From: JBFAPK01 sp040676675
Lineage (GTDB): Bacteria > Actinomycetota > Actinomycetes > Mycobacteriales > Micromonosporaceae
DNA length: 64,000 nucleotides
Direction of reading: 5' to 3'
Assembly (NCBI RefSeq): GCF_040676675.1
Contig: NZ_JBFAPK010000015.1
Location: 1 to 64,000, forward strand
Part shown: in pieces, positions 1-8,567 of the stretch
Numbering within the stretch: the first letter of the stretch is position 1
Layout: every line of letters begins with the position of its first letter
The notes under the pieces: model-generated
Database searches by the model: none
What the model was told of the DNA's origin: nothing
What the model saw: the letters and a program-made list of their open reading frames with translations, nothing else
Made by a program: the position numbers and the translations under genes

Positions 1-600
1 CGCGCACACCTACGTCACCAACCGCCCCGCCCCCGCGGGCGCGCCAACTAGTAATATATTCTCAGATCACTTTTTATGTACGATTAACACGTCCCCCCAC
101 CCCCCCCCCCCCCCCGCGGCGGGGGTGGTGGCGGACGCGGGGGTCGAGTCGACCGGGCCGGGTGTTCCCGCAGGCCGGGGGCCCGGGTCAGCGCGAACGT
201 GACGCACCGCACGCCCGCCCGGGCGGCATGGGCCGCCGGGCCAGGCGGCGCGGGCGGCAGTCGTCCCCCCGCCGGGCGTGACGGACGTCATCGAGTACCT
301 CGTCACGGCCGCCGCCGGGCGCGACCAGATCGTCACGCTGAGTAGCAATCACGTCGAGTCACGGTACCGCCCCCCGATGGTGGCCGGGCTCGGCCGCGTG
401 CTTTGTCCCCCGCCGAGGGAACTCTCCGTCGGCGGTGGCGTGCATCCCGGCCGGCCCGCTTCGGGTCCGCCTCGGCGATTTTCCCGAACGTCCGGACACG
501 TCGGGAACTTTTCCGGGGCGCGAACCGACTTGTACTCCGTGACGTGCTACGAGATTCGAGAAGTCGCGCCTACGGGGGTCGTTCGGCGAGCATTGCGGAC
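1..600. other. non-coding leader region with C-homopolymer
   Basis: I see no convincing gene here. Positions 46-90 are strikingly AT-rich for this genome. Next come six C (93-98), one A (99) and an uninterrupted run of 16 C (100-115). Open frames that cross the region on both strands have no ribosome-binding site and look like GC-bias artefacts. The AT-rich patch and the stretch before 601 may hold the promoter of the copper operon, but I cannot place a -10 or -35. Confidence 0.5.
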
Positions 601-2514
601 ATGATTGCCGCGAAACCGCGATGGTTGGCTCGTCTCGCCGCGACCGTCGTACTCCTCGTCCCGGCCCTGGCCCTGCTGCTCGGGCCGGCCGGTCCGGCCA
701 GCGCGCACGCCGTGCTGGTCGGCAGCACGCCGCCCGCCGACGCCGTGCTCACCAGCGCCCCCGCCCAGATCGTGCTCACCTTCAGCGAGTCGGTCCGCCA
801 GGTGCCGGACAAGATCCGGGTGGTCGGCCCGGACGGCGCGCGGGCCGACCGGGGCGAGCCGAAGTTCGACGGGGCGACCGTGACCATCCCGCTCGACCAG
901 GGCGGGCCGCGGGGGACGTACCTGGTCAGCTACCGGGTCATCTCCGCCGACAGCCACCCCGTCTCGGGGGGGTTCACGTACTCGTACGGCAACCGGAGCG
1001 CCGCCCCCACCGACGACGGCGGCGAGACCTCGGTGAACCGGAGCGTCTCGGTCGCCGTACCGGTGGCGAAGTACCTCGGCTACGCCGGGCTGGTCCTGCT
1101 GATCGGCCCGGTGCTGGTGCTGAGCCTGCTCTGGCCGCGGCGGCTGTCCCGTACCGGGCCGGGCCGGCTGGTCTGGGCCGGGGCCGGACTCGTGGCGTTC
1201 GCCACGCTCGCGGGGATCTGGCTGCAGGTGCCATACACCACCGGCGGCGGGCTCTTCGCGGTGAGCGCCGACCAGCTCGGGGACGTACTGGGCAGCCCGT
1301 TCGGCGCGGCGCACCTGATCCGGCTGGGCGTGCTCGTGGCCGCCGCCATCCTGCTGCGTCCGCTGCTGGCCGGCCGGTCCGGTCGGGTCGACCACGCCCT
1401 GCTGGTGATCCTCGGCGTGGTGGGCCTGGTCACCTGGCCGCTGGCCGGACACCCGAGCGCGTCGCCGATCCCGGCCGTGTCGGTGGTCGTCGACGGCGTC
1501 CACCTGGCCAGCATGGCGGTCTGGCTGGGCGGCCTGCTGATGCTCGCGGCGTACCTGTTGCGGCAGGCCAACACGCGGGAACTCGGGGCGATCCTGCCGG
1601 TCTGGTCCCGCTGGGCGACCGCGGCGGTTTCGGCGCTGGTGCTCGCCGGGCTGGTGCAGCTGCTGATCGAGATCGGCACGCCGGCAGCCCTGATCGAGAC
1701 GACCTACGGCCGGCTGGTCCTTGCCAAGATCGCGCTGCTGACCCTGGTGCTGCTCGCGGCGGCGTACTCCCGGCGGCTGGTGCTGCGCCGCGCGCTGGCC
1801 GACGCGGCCGGGACCGGCACGACCGGTGATGACGCGGCCGGAACCGAGGAGATCGCGGCCGGCGACGGCGCGGCCGAGGCGGCCGAGGACGACGAACCGG
1901 CGGCGCGGGCCGGCGACGCGGTGACCGCCGCGTCGACGGGGACCGGCGCGAGCGTCCTCGCGGCGGCGGGCGGCACGGCCGACGCCACCCCGGCCGGCGG
2001 CGTCGCGGTCGAGACCCGTCCCGGCGGCGACGCCGCGGTGCCGGACGAGGGCATGACCGGTACGGCCCGCCGGCTGCGCCGCTCGGTCCTGGTCGAGCTG
2101 GTGATCACCGCGGTGGTGCTGGCACTCTCGGCGACGCTGGTGCAGACCACCCCGGCCCGTACCGCGGCGGCGAACTCCGAGGCGGCCGCCCCCGGCTACT
2201 ACTCCGCGACCCTGACCAGCTCGCTCTACGCGCTCCAGGTCGAGATCGACCCCGCCCAGACGGGCAACAACGACGTCCACCTGTACGCGCTCTCGCCAGA
2301 CAACAAGCCGCTGCCGGTGCTGGAGTGGAAGGCGACCGCGGCGCTGCCGGCCAAGGGGATCGAGCCGATCGACATGGCGCTGTTGCAGCTCACCGACGAC
2401 CACGCGTACGGCTCGGTCACGCTGCCGACGGCGGGCGACTGGGAGCTGCGCTTCACCCTCCGTACCACCGAGATCGACCAGGCCACGGTGACCGCCACCG
2501 TACCCGTCAAGTAG
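601..2514 (+). CDS. CopC-CopD fusion copper resistance/uptake protein
   Basis: About 637 residues. An N-terminal signal peptide ends in ASA, so the mature protein would begin HAVL, the exposed N-terminal histidine of the CopC copper site. CopC spans about residues 35-130 (later His in SADSHP). A CopD integral membrane domain follows, with about eight hydrophobic segments between residues 150 and 520 and the GHPSASP and HLASMAVWLGG signatures. A C-terminal extracytoplasmic beta domain of about 110 residues closes the protein. CopC binds periplasmic Cu and CopD is thought to pass it across the membrane. An Ala/Gly/Asp/Glu-rich linker (about residues 400-485) interrupts the membrane domain and is unusual. 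I chose ATG 601 because it directly precedes the signal peptide; upstream in-frame starts give an unlikely extension. YcnI follows after 14 bp. Confidence 0.88.
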   Translation: MIAAKPRWLARLAATVVLLVPALALLLGPAGPASAHAVLVGSTPPADAVLTSAPAQIVLTFSESVRQVPDKIRVVGPDGARADRGEPKFDGATVTIPLDQGGPRGTYLVSYRVISADSHPVSGGFTYSYGNRSAAPTDDGGETSVNRSVSVAVPVAKYLGYAGLVLLIGPVLVLSLLWPRRLSRTGPGRLVWAGAGLVAFATLAGIWLQVPYTTGGGLFAVSADQLGDVLGSPFGAAHLIRLGVLVAAAILLRPLLAGRSGRVDHALLVILGVVGLVTWPLAGHPSASPIPAVSVVVDGVHLASMAVWLGGLLMLAAYLLRQANTRELGAILPVWSRWATAAVSALVLAGLVQLLIEIGTPAALIETTYGRLVLAKIALLTLVLLAAAYSRRLVLRRALADAAGTGTTGDDAAGTEEIAAGDGAAEAAEDDEPAARAGDAVTAASTGTGASVLAAAGGTADATPAGGVAVETRPGGDAAVPDEGMTGTARRLRRSVLVELVITAVVLALSATLVQTTPARTAAANSEAAAPGYYSATLTSSLYALQVEIDPAQTGNNDVHLYALSPDNKPLPVLEWKATAALPAKGIEPIDMALLQLTDDHAYGSVTLPTAGDWELRFTLRTTEIDQATVTATVPVK

Positions 2515-2528
2515 AGGAAGGTCCTTCC

Positions 2529-3287
2529 ATGTCCCGTCATCGGCGTACCGCCATCAGCGCGGCGTCGCTCGCGCTCGGCGCGCTCACGTTCGGCGTGCTC
2601 GGTCTCGCCGCTCCGGCGTCCGCGCACGTCACGGTCAACCCCAAGGACGCGACGCAGGGTGGCTACGGCCGCGTCGCGTTCCGGGTACCGACCGAGAGCG
2701 ACACCGCGTCGACCACGAAGGTGGAGGTCAACCTGCCGGAGAACGCTCCGGTGGCGTCGGTCTCCACGATGCCGGTGCCGGGCTGGACGGTCAGCGTGGA
2801 GAAGCGCAAGGTCGACCCACCGATCCAGGTGCACGGGAGCGCGGTCACCGAGGCGGTGTCGAAGATCACCTGGACGGCGACCGGCGACGCGGCGATCAAG
2901 CCGGAGCAGTTCCAGGAGTTCGGGGTCTCGCTGGGGCCGCTGCCGCAGGTCGACCAGATGGTCTTCAAGACGCTGCAGACCTACTCGGACGGCAACATCG
3001 TGCGCTGGATCGACGAGCCGGTGGCGGCCGGTGCCGAGGAGCCGGAGCACCCGGCGCCGGTGCTGAAGCTCACCCCGGCGGCCGAGCCGGGGGCGAACGC
3101 GCCGAGCCCGGGCGTGGCGGTGGCCCGGGTCGGTGACGACGACGCCGACGACGACGAGGACGGGGAGGGCAGCGGGCTCGCGATCGGGCTCGGCACGGCC
3201 GGCCTGGTGGCGGGCCTGGCCGGGCTCGCACTGGGCGGGCTGGCGTTCGTCACCGCCCGCCGCAGGAGCGCCCCGCCGGCGGCCTGA
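2529..3287 (+). CDS. YcnI-like (DUF1775) copper-binding membrane-anchored protein
   Basis: About 252 residues. A Tat/Sec-like signal (RHRR, then a hydrophobic stretch) is cut after ASA, leaving HVTVNP as the mature N-terminus. YcnI-family proteins use this N-terminal His with a Glu and a conserved Trp (here PGWTV) in a mono-histidine brace for Cu(II). The DUF1775 fold covers roughly residues 33-170. A proline- and acid-rich spacer and a single C-terminal transmembrane helix with an RRR stop-transfer follow. AGAGGAAGG lies 8 bp before ATG 2529. The gene sits 14 bp after the CopC-CopD stop, so the two are almost certainly one operon. The likely role is copper delivery on the outer face of the membrane. 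Confidence 0.88.
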   Translation: MSRHRRTAISAASLALGALTFGVLGLAAPASAHVTVNPKDATQGGYGRVAFRVPTESDTASTTKVEVNLPENAPVASVSTMPVPGWTVSVEKRKVDPPIQVHGSAVTEAVSKITWTATGDAAIKPEQFQEFGVSLGPLPQVDQMVFKTLQTYSDGNIVRWIDEPVAAGAEEPEHPAPVLKLTPAAEPGANAPSPGVAVARVGDDDADDDEDGEGSGLAIGLGTAGLVAGLAGLALGGLAFVTARRRSAPPAA

Positions 3288-3349
3288 CGCGCCGGCCTCG
3301 CCGCACTCGCCTTCGAGTACGGCGCGGACCCCTGCCGCCCTTTCGCCCT

Positions 3350-3378
3350 GGCCCGCCGGAGCACGTCTCCGGCGGGCC
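3350..3378. terminator. hairpin terminator between convergent operons
   Basis: A perfect 12-bp stem (3350-3361 with 3367-3378, GGCCCGCCGGAG arm) closes a 5-nt loop. It lies between the 3' ends of the copper operon (+) and the TetR gene (-), so it can serve both. There is no long T tract, as is usual in this GC range. Confidence 0.7.
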
Positions 3379-3406
3379 GGTGCCGTTCTGTGCGTCGGAC
3401 ACTCGG

Positions 3407-3442
3407 CTCGACGAGGCCCTCGACGAGGCCCTCGACGAGGCC
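3407..3442. repeat. three tandem 12-bp repeats
   Basis: CTCGACGAGGCC occurs three times head to tail with no mismatch, in the intergenic space just downstream of the terminator. The unit contains a short palindrome (CTCGACGAG). I see no coding use for it. Confidence 0.7.
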
Positions 3443-3478
3443 GCGCCGCACCGGCGTATCCCATGTCTCCGTGGCTCG

Positions 3479-4072
3479 TCAGGACGCCACGCTGCGCGCG
3501 ACCTGCTCCGGGGTAAGCGGGTTGGTGTCCTGCGGGGTCCCCGCCCGGAACCCGGCCAGCGCGTACGCCGCATGCCGCCGCCAGGCGCCGGGGGCGACGT
3601 GTTCGCTGGTTTGGATGATCCCGCGCAACGCCCACACCAGGGCTGCGATGTCGCCGACCGTGACGTGCGGGTCGATGCCGCCTCCGGCCTGCGCCCGGGC
3701 GAGGAGCCGCGCGATCCGGTGCTCGAGTTCCGCGACGAGTTCGCGGGGCGCCAACTCGCCCCACATGCCGTGCATGAAGCCCCGCCGGGCCGCCAGCTCG
3801 TACCCGACCAACTCGACGCAGCGGTCCAGGCACCGGTCCGGCGGCTCGGCGAGCGCCTGGTCGGCCAGATCGACCAGGCGACCGAAGAACGTGGCCAGTA
3901 CCTCTCGCACCAGTGCCTGTTTGGTACCGAAGCGCCGGTAGAGGGTGGCGGGGGCGATGTCGGCGGTCCGGGCGATCTCCTCCATGCTGGCATCGGTCCC
4001 GTGTTCGGCGAAGACACGTTCGGCCGCGTCGAGCAGTCGAACGCGGTTGGCCTGGGCATCACGGCGTAGCAT
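3479..4072 (-). CDS. TetR family transcriptional regulator
   Basis: 197 residues. The N-terminal helix-turn-helix occupies about residues 5-52 (RLLDAAERVFAEHG, then ASMEEIARTADIAPATLYRRFG), the standard TetR DNA-binding signature. The rest is a helical ligand-binding and dimerisation domain that identifies no ligand. ATG 4072 lies 3 bp beyond the stop of the upstream MmgE/PrpD gene, so the two are co-transcribed. The regulator probably controls the shared promoter near 5426-5470, where an inverted repeat is visible. TetR members are normally repressors released by a small molecule, perhaps here the PrpD-type substrate; that is inference. Confidence 0.85.
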   Translation of the reverse strand: MLRRDAQANRVRLLDAAERVFAEHGTDASMEEIARTADIAPATLYRRFGTKQALVREVLATFFGRLVDLADQALAEPPDRCLDRCVELVGYELAARRGFMHGMWGELAPRELVAELEHRIARLLARAQAGGGIDPHVTVGDIAALVWALRGIIQTSEHVAPGAWRRHAAYALAGFRAGTPQDTNPLTPEQVARSVAS

Positions 4073-4075
4073 CCG

Positions 4076-5425
4076 TCACCGCCGCAACAGGGCCGTGAGG
4101 CCGCGGACGTCGTCGCGCAGGTCGAGCCCTGCCACGGCCTCGACCACGGCGCGCTCGTCGCCCGGGGCGAGGATCCCGGCCACGTTGGCGCGGAACTTCT
4201 CTTCGATCTCCGCCGCGCTGGCCGGGTGGGTGGGGTGGCCACGGAATCCGGCTTGATAGTGGCCGACCGTGCCACCGCCCGAAAGCTCGACGTCGACGCG
4301 CGCGCTGAATACCGGGTCGCCGGCGGGAATCGGCATCGGATACGGCTGCACCAGGTCGCCGATCGCGAGGATCTCGGGGGCGTGCCACCGGGACGGGTCG
4401 AAGTAGTCGGCGGGCGCGTTCGCGCCGGTGACGAATTGCAGGCCGACGCCGAACGCGAGGCTGAACTGTGCGGAGATCGCGTCGGTGGGGCGGGTGATCC
4501 CCGCGCCGTGCCCGACCGCGAAATCGACGAGCCCGACCCGGATTCGACGGATCCGTTCCGGCGTGATGCCCCGGGTTTCGCGCAGATGGCGTACGGCGTC
4601 GAGGGGCGCGTGCACCGTGCCCACCATCGGATAGAAGCGGAAGATCGTGTCGAGGATCTGCCAGTGCGCCCACGCGGGCTCCGGGACCGGTGCCTCGGTC
4701 CGCGCGAAGAGGCGGAACACGCCCCGGTCACCCTCGAATATGGTGGCCGGTCCGGTCAGCCCGAGGCGGGCGAGCTGTGCCGCCTCGACGCCGGCGCGCG
4801 CCGCCGATCCGGCATGCAGCCGCTTCACCTCGCCGCCGCCGCGGTCGTACTCCATGGTCCCGGAGGCGTCACTGCCGGCGATCCCGAACGCCTCGCGCAG
4901 CTCGTCGGCGGTCAGACCGAGCACCCGACCGGCGGCGGCCGCGGCGCCGAAGACGCCCAGCACCTTGGAACCGTGCCAGCCGGCGGCGACCATGCCGCCG
5001 GTGGTCACGGCGCCGAGCACGCCCATGACCTGGACGCCCGCCGCCACGGCGGTGATCACCTCGCGGCCGTCGACGCTGTCGCGTTCGGCGAGGGCGAGCG
5101 CTGCGGGCACCACCGCCGACCCGGTGTGCCAGGCGGTTGGGTGGGCGTCGTCGTACTCGCCGCTGTGCCCGAGCGCGCCGTTGACGTACGCGGCCTGCGC
5201 GGCGCTGGTCACGCCGCCACCGGTCACCGTGCTCTCGGCGGGGCCGGGCGCGACCACGCGCCGAATCGGCTGCACGTTCGGCAGGGTCGTACCCAGCAGT
5301 TGCACGCCGACCTGGTCGAGGATCAGCTGCTTGGTGCGTTCGACCACCTCGGCGGGGAGGTCGTCGAAGCGAAGGCCGGTCACCCATCGGGAGAGCCGGG
5401 CCGCGATCGTCTTGTCGTCGCTCAT
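4076..5425 (-). CDS. MmgE/PrpD family protein
   Basis: About 449 residues. It belongs to the MmgE/PrpD superfamily, whose members include 2-methylcitrate dehydratase, cis-aconitate decarboxylase and iminodisuccinate epimerase. The N-terminal all-helical domain (about 5-260) carries the conserved region EYDDAHPTAWHTGSAVVPAA and GWHGSKVLGVFGAAAAAGR. The C-terminal alpha/beta domain contains FYPMVGTVHAPLDAV. No methylcitrate synthase or lyase gene is nearby, so a role in propionate catabolism is not supported and the substrate is unknown. ATG 5425 is taken as the start; a GTG at 5443 would add six residues. Neither has a strong ribosome-binding site. The TetR gene follows 3 bp downstream. Confidence 0.85.
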   Translation of the reverse strand: MSDDKTIAARLSRWVTGLRFDDLPAEVVERTKQLILDQVGVQLLGTTLPNVQPIRRVVAPGPAESTVTGGGVTSAAQAAYVNGALGHSGEYDDAHPTAWHTGSAVVPAALALAERDSVDGREVITAVAAGVQVMGVLGAVTTGGMVAAGWHGSKVLGVFGAAAAAGRVLGLTADELREAFGIAGSDASGTMEYDRGGGEVKRLHAGSAARAGVEAAQLARLGLTGPATIFEGDRGVFRLFARTEAPVPEPAWAHWQILDTIFRFYPMVGTVHAPLDAVRHLRETRGITPERIRRIRVGLVDFAVGHGAGITRPTDAISAQFSLAFGVGLQFVTGANAPADYFDPSRWHAPEILAIGDLVQPYPMPIPAGDPVFSARVDVELSGGGTVGHYQAGFRGHPTHPASAAEIEEKFRANVAGILAPGDERAVVEAVAGLDLRDDVRGLTALLRR

Positions 5426-5469
5426 AAGTGAGAGCGTACCCACTCAACTGAGAGATTCGACTGTCACTT
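5426..5469. promoter_or_regulatory. candidate TetR operator before the MmgE/PrpD gene
   Basis: AAGTGAGAG (5426-5434) and CTGTCACTT (5461-5469) form an inverted repeat with one mismatch, centred in the gap between the divergent MmgE/PrpD and membrane-protein genes. A smaller dyad, CTCAACTGAG, lies between the arms. The position suits autoregulation by the downstream TetR protein. The assignment is by position only. Confidence 0.4.
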
Positions 5470-5589
5470 ACCCCACCAATGGACCGGCCTTCGGGGACGG
5501 GACTGTTTCTGGGAGAAAGTCCGGATTCGTCGGGGTTCGCTCTGTAGGGTCGGTCGGCGGGACACCGAGCCACGGAGGAGAGGACGCGG

Positions 5590-6168
5590 ATGCGGTTCGT
5601 GCGAGCCATCGCCGGAACAGTGCTGCTCACGATCGGATTGCCGGCCCTGCTGCTCGGCGGTCCGCTGGGGTTGGCGGCCGTACGGGCCGAACTGCCGCTC
5701 GACCGGTTCGACCCGCCGCCCTGGGCGCTGCTGGCGGTCGGTGCTGTCCTGGTGGCGCTCGGGATCGCGGCGCTGGCGTGGCCCGGCCGGATGCGCCCCC
5801 GCGAGGTGGTCTTCGTGGTCGAGCCGAGCCAGGTGCCGCTGCTGGCGGCCCGGATCGGGGTGCAGCCGCTCGGTGGGCCGGCCGAGGCGGATCGGCGCGC
5901 GCTCCCGTCGTCGTGCCCCGGAGAGGCCGGCGGCTCCGGGGAGCCCGGCGCTTCCGGCGAGGACGGCGGTTGGGGTGGCAGCGCCTCCGGCGAGGGCAGG
6001 GTGATCGCGTTGCCGGTCCGGTCGCCGTCGGGACGTACGCGGTCGGCTCCGGCCGCCCGGCGCTCCCCGGGTCACCCGCAGCGCCGGGTGGAGCGGCGAG
6101 TGGCCCTCCGTGCTGCCGACACGGAGGGCCACTCTCACCGGGGGATCGGTGTACCAAGGGACGCTTAG
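5590..6168 (+). CDS. small membrane protein of unknown function
   Basis: 192 residues. Two hydrophobic segments (about 8-32 and 43-64) are separated by a short loop. A tail rich in Gly, Ser, Arg and Pro follows (about 65-192), with no domain I recognise. GGAGGAGAGG lies just before ATG 5590, so translation from here is credible. The last 24 codons run through a perfect terminator hairpin (6098-6134), which is unusual and suggests that the true 3' end was altered by a frameshift or that the tail is unconstrained. It is divergent from the MmgE/PrpD gene and convergent with the GT87 gene. No function is proposed. Confidence 0.6.
   Translation: MRFVRAIAGTVLLTIGLPALLLGGPLGLAAVRAELPLDRFDPPPWALLAVGAVLVALGIAALAWPGRMRPREVVFVVEPSQVPLLAARIGVQPLGGPAEADRRALPSSCPGEAGGSGEPGASGEDGGWGGSASGEGRVIALPVRSPSGRTRSAPAARRSPGHPQRRVERRVALRAADTEGHSHRGIGVPRDA
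6098..6134. terminator. strong hairpin terminator overlapping a CDS 3' end
   Basis: A perfect 15-bp stem (6098-6112 with 6120-6134, GAGTGGCCCTCCGTG arm) has a 7-nt loop. It lies before the stop at 6168 of the small membrane-protein gene and ahead of the convergent GT87 gene, so it could stop transcription from both sides. Confidence 0.7.
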
Positions 6169-6251
6169 TGCGCGTTAGCCCTAGATTAGTGGTATCGGCG
6201 CGGACGACATAGTTCTGTCCATTTGGTGCAACTTTGGCGAGTAGGGGACAG

Positions 6252-7556
6252 TCAGCCCCTCGCCCGGACAGTCGGGGCGGTCCGGCCGGCCGGCAGCACC
6301 CGGTGCCCGACCGGCAGCACGACCAGCAGCAGGAGCGCCAGCAGCACGTACATGTTGCGCAGCACGAACTCGACGGGCGAGTTGGTCCGCTCCGGCGCCA
6401 CGCCCCAGTCGTGGAACGACACCACCCCGTACGCCACGCAGGCGTAGACCGCCGCGGCCAGGATCAGCAGTGCCCGCCGGCGCCGGGGCCCCAGCTCGCC
6501 CGCCCGAGGGCTCGGGATCCGCGACGTTACGGGTGTGCGCAGGCCGGCGTCGACCAGCACCAGTACGGCCGGGATGAACCAGTACACGTGGTGCGTCCAG
6601 GTGATCGGGCTGGCCAGCGAGCCGACCAGGCCGGTCAGCGTCAGGCCGGAGAGCTGGTCCCCGGCCCGGGCCGCGCGGGCGGCGCGCCACAGCCCGTACG
6701 CGGCGACGACCGCGACCAGGGCGAGCCAGAGGACCCGGTCCGGCTTCTCGGGTGCGCAGAAGCGGCTCAGCATGCCGAAGAGCGACTGGTTGCCGGTGTA
6801 GTCGGTGCGGCCGACCCGGTCGGTCGCCCACAGCTCGTGGGTGAAGAACCGCCAGGAGTCGCCCGGGGCCAGCGCGGCGGCCAGCAGCGTGGCGAGGGCG
6901 GCCGTGGCGCTGGCCGTGGCCGCCTCCCGCCACCGCCGGGCCGCGAGCAGGTACACGATGAAGATGCCCGGGTAGAGCTTGATCGCCGTGGCCAGCCCGA
7001 TGCCGACCCCGGCCCAGCGCGACCCCCGGGGTACGGCGAAGAGCAGGTCCGCCAGGATCAGGACCACCAGGACCATGTTGATCTGGCCGAAGGTGATCGT
7101 CTCCCGGGTGCTCTCGGCCGCGAAGACCAGCGGTACCGCCACGCCGAGCGCGAACCAGCGGGGGATGTTGTGGCGGACGGCCACCGGCGTCACCAGCCAC
7201 CAGGTGGTCACCACCGCCCCGGCGATGGTCAGGATCGTGAAGATCGCGATGGTGAGGCCGACGGGCAGCCCGGCGAACGGCCGCAGCAGCAGCGCCGCGA
7301 AGGGCGGGTACGTGAAGTACAGCTCACCCTGCACCCGGTCCGGCTGTACGTAGTCGTAGAGCGGGTTGCCGTCCGCCCACCACCGCATGGCGCTCATGTA
7401 GATGCGCAGGTCGAAGAAGTTGTGCGGGCTGGCGAGGAGGTACAGGACGGGAACCGCGGCGATCAGGACGATGACGCCGACGAGCCGACGGGCCGGACGA
7501 CCACCGGGATCATCATCGTCGGCGGCGATCGGTGGTGCGGCGGGATCGGCTGGCAC
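6252..7556 (-). CDS. GT87 family polyprenol-phosphate-mannose-dependent mannosyltransferase
   Basis: 434 residues with about ten hydrophobic helices. GT87 signatures are visible: an acidic residue in the first loop (NFFDLRIYMSAMRWWADGN), TYPPFAALLL, FGQINMVLVVLILADLL, KLYPGIFIVYLLAARRWREA and GNQSLFGMLSRF. Family members (PimE and related C-type transferases) take mannose or arabinose from a polyprenyl-phosphate donor on the outer face of the membrane and elongate lipoglycans or cell-wall glycans; the acceptor cannot be told from sequence. A Pro/Asp-rich N-terminus precedes the first helix. The gene is divergent from orn, with starts 73 bp apart. Confidence 0.85.
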   Translation of the reverse strand: MPADPAAPPIAADDDDPGGRPARRLVGVIVLIAAVPVLYLLASPHNFFDLRIYMSAMRWWADGNPLYDYVQPDRVQGELYFTYPPFAALLLRPFAGLPVGLTIAIFTILTIAGAVVTTWWLVTPVAVRHNIPRWFALGVAVPLVFAAESTRETITFGQINMVLVVLILADLLFAVPRGSRWAGVGIGLATAIKLYPGIFIVYLLAARRWREAATASATAALATLLAAALAPGDSWRFFTHELWATDRVGRTDYTGNQSLFGMLSRFCAPEKPDRVLWLALVAVVAAYGLWRAARAARAGDQLSGLTLTGLVGSLASPITWTHHVYWFIPAVLVLVDAGLRTPVTSRIPSPRAGELGPRRRRALLILAAAVYACVAYGVVSFHDWGVAPERTNSPVEFVLRNMYVLLALLLLVVLPVGHRVLPAGRTAPTVRARG

Positions 7557-7629
7557 GGGGAAACCCTAGCGGTCGGTTCTGCCCACTGTGCTGAGGCGCG
7601 GGCTGCTGGGCTGCGCGTAGTCTGTTCCG

Positions 7630-8220
7630 GTGGCTGATCTTCTCGTCTGGGTCGACTGTGAGATGACCGGTCTCGATCTTGGCAAGGATGCCCTGATCGA
7701 GGTCGCCGCGCTCGTCACCGACCCGGATCTCAACGTACTCGGTGACGGCGTGGATGTCGTCATCCACGCCGACGACGAAGTCCTGGCCGGAATGCCCGAG
7801 ATCGTCCGAGCGATGCACGAACGGTCCGGACTGACCGAAGAGGTACGCCGCTCGGCGGTCAGCCTGGCCGAGGCCGAGGACCGGATCCTCGACTACGTCA
7901 CCAGCTACGTGAAGGATCCCCGCAGCGCCCCGCTCTGCGGCAACTCGATCGCCACGGACCGTGGCTTTCTGGCCCGCGACATGCCCCGGCTCGACGCCCA
8001 CCTGCACTACCGCATGATCGACGTCTCGTCGATCAAGGAGCTGTGCCGGCGCTGGTACCCCCGGGTCTACTTCGGCCAGCCCACCAAGGGGCTCGCCCAC
8101 CGGGCCCTCTCGGACGTGCGGGAGAGCATCCGGGAGCTGGAGTACTACCGGCGCACGGTCTTCGTACCGTTGCCGGGCCCGGACGTCGACACCGCGAAGG
8201 CCATCGCCGCCCAGCTCTGA
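7630..8220 (+). CDS. orn: oligoribonuclease
   Basis: 196 residues, close to the usual length of about 200. It is a DEDDh 3'-5' exoribonuclease that degrades 2-5-nt RNAs and linear dinucleotides such as pGpG to mononucleotides in the cytoplasm. ExoI, VDCEMTGLD, supplies the first Asp and Glu. ExoII is GNSIATDRGFLARDMP. ExoIII, HRALSDVRESI, supplies His and the last Asp. The start is GTG 7630, since the conserved ADLLVWVDCEMTG begins there. tRNA-His follows 125 bp downstream. All catalytic residues are present. Confidence 0.97.
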   Translation: MADLLVWVDCEMTGLDLGKDALIEVAALVTDPDLNVLGDGVDVVIHADDEVLAGMPEIVRAMHERSGLTEEVRRSAVSLAEAEDRILDYVTSYVKDPRSAPLCGNSIATDRGFLARDMPRLDAHLHYRMIDVSSIKELCRRWYPRVYFGQPTKGLAHRALSDVRESIRELEYYRRTVFVPLPGPDVDTAKAIAAQL

Positions 8221-8344
8221 GCGGAGGCCCCGGCCGGTCGCCGATACCCACTCGACGCGGCGGCCGGGGATGCCGCTATCATTGGTCGGCGCACCGCGCA
8301 GGGGCGACTTCCGACAGAGGTCGACTTCCGGACGTGGTCGGCAT

Positions 8345-8421
8345 GGTGGCTGTAGCTCAGTTGGCAGAGCACCGGGTTGTGGTCCCGGGTGTCGTGGGTT
8401 CAAATCCCATCAGTCACCCCA
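8345..8421 (+). tRNA. tRNA-His (GTG)
   Basis: A full cloverleaf is present. The acceptor stem GTGGCTG (8346-8352) pairs with CAGTCAC (8411-8417). The extra G-1 at 8345 faces discriminator C, the hallmark of histidine tRNA. Anticodon GTG is at 8379-8381 between CCGGG and CCCGG. The T arm contains GGTTCAAATCC, and CCA is encoded at 8419-8421. Confidence 0.97.
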
Positions 8422-8447
8422 GGTTTTGATCTCCTGCTTCGCAGGTA

Positions 8448-8480
8448 GGCCCCCTCTTCCGAGGGGGCCTTGATCGTTTT
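8448..8480 (+). terminator. Rho-independent terminator of tRNA-His
   Basis: The stem GGCCCCCTC (8448-8456) pairs with GAGGGGGCC (8461-8469) around a TTCC loop, followed by TTGATCGTTTT. A smaller hairpin (CCTGC TTC GCAGG, 8433-8445) precedes it. This is the clearest intrinsic terminator in the window. Confidence 0.88.
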
Positions 8481-8567
8481 AGGGGCCCGATGGGGGAGCG
8501 GCACCCTGGGCTTCCCCGAGAACGCGGCAGGCTTCGTCCTCCTGCCCGCGGCGACCGCGACGGTCGG

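Noticed and set aside
547..2403. Long open frame antisense to the CopC-CopD gene
   Set aside because: Its product is Arg/Gly/Gln-rich with no family, it has no ribosome-binding site, and it mirrors the GC bias of the real gene.
4076..5425. Specific call as 2-methylcitrate dehydratase (prpD)
   Set aside because: No methylcitrate synthase or lyase neighbours, and the superfamily covers several unrelated reactions.
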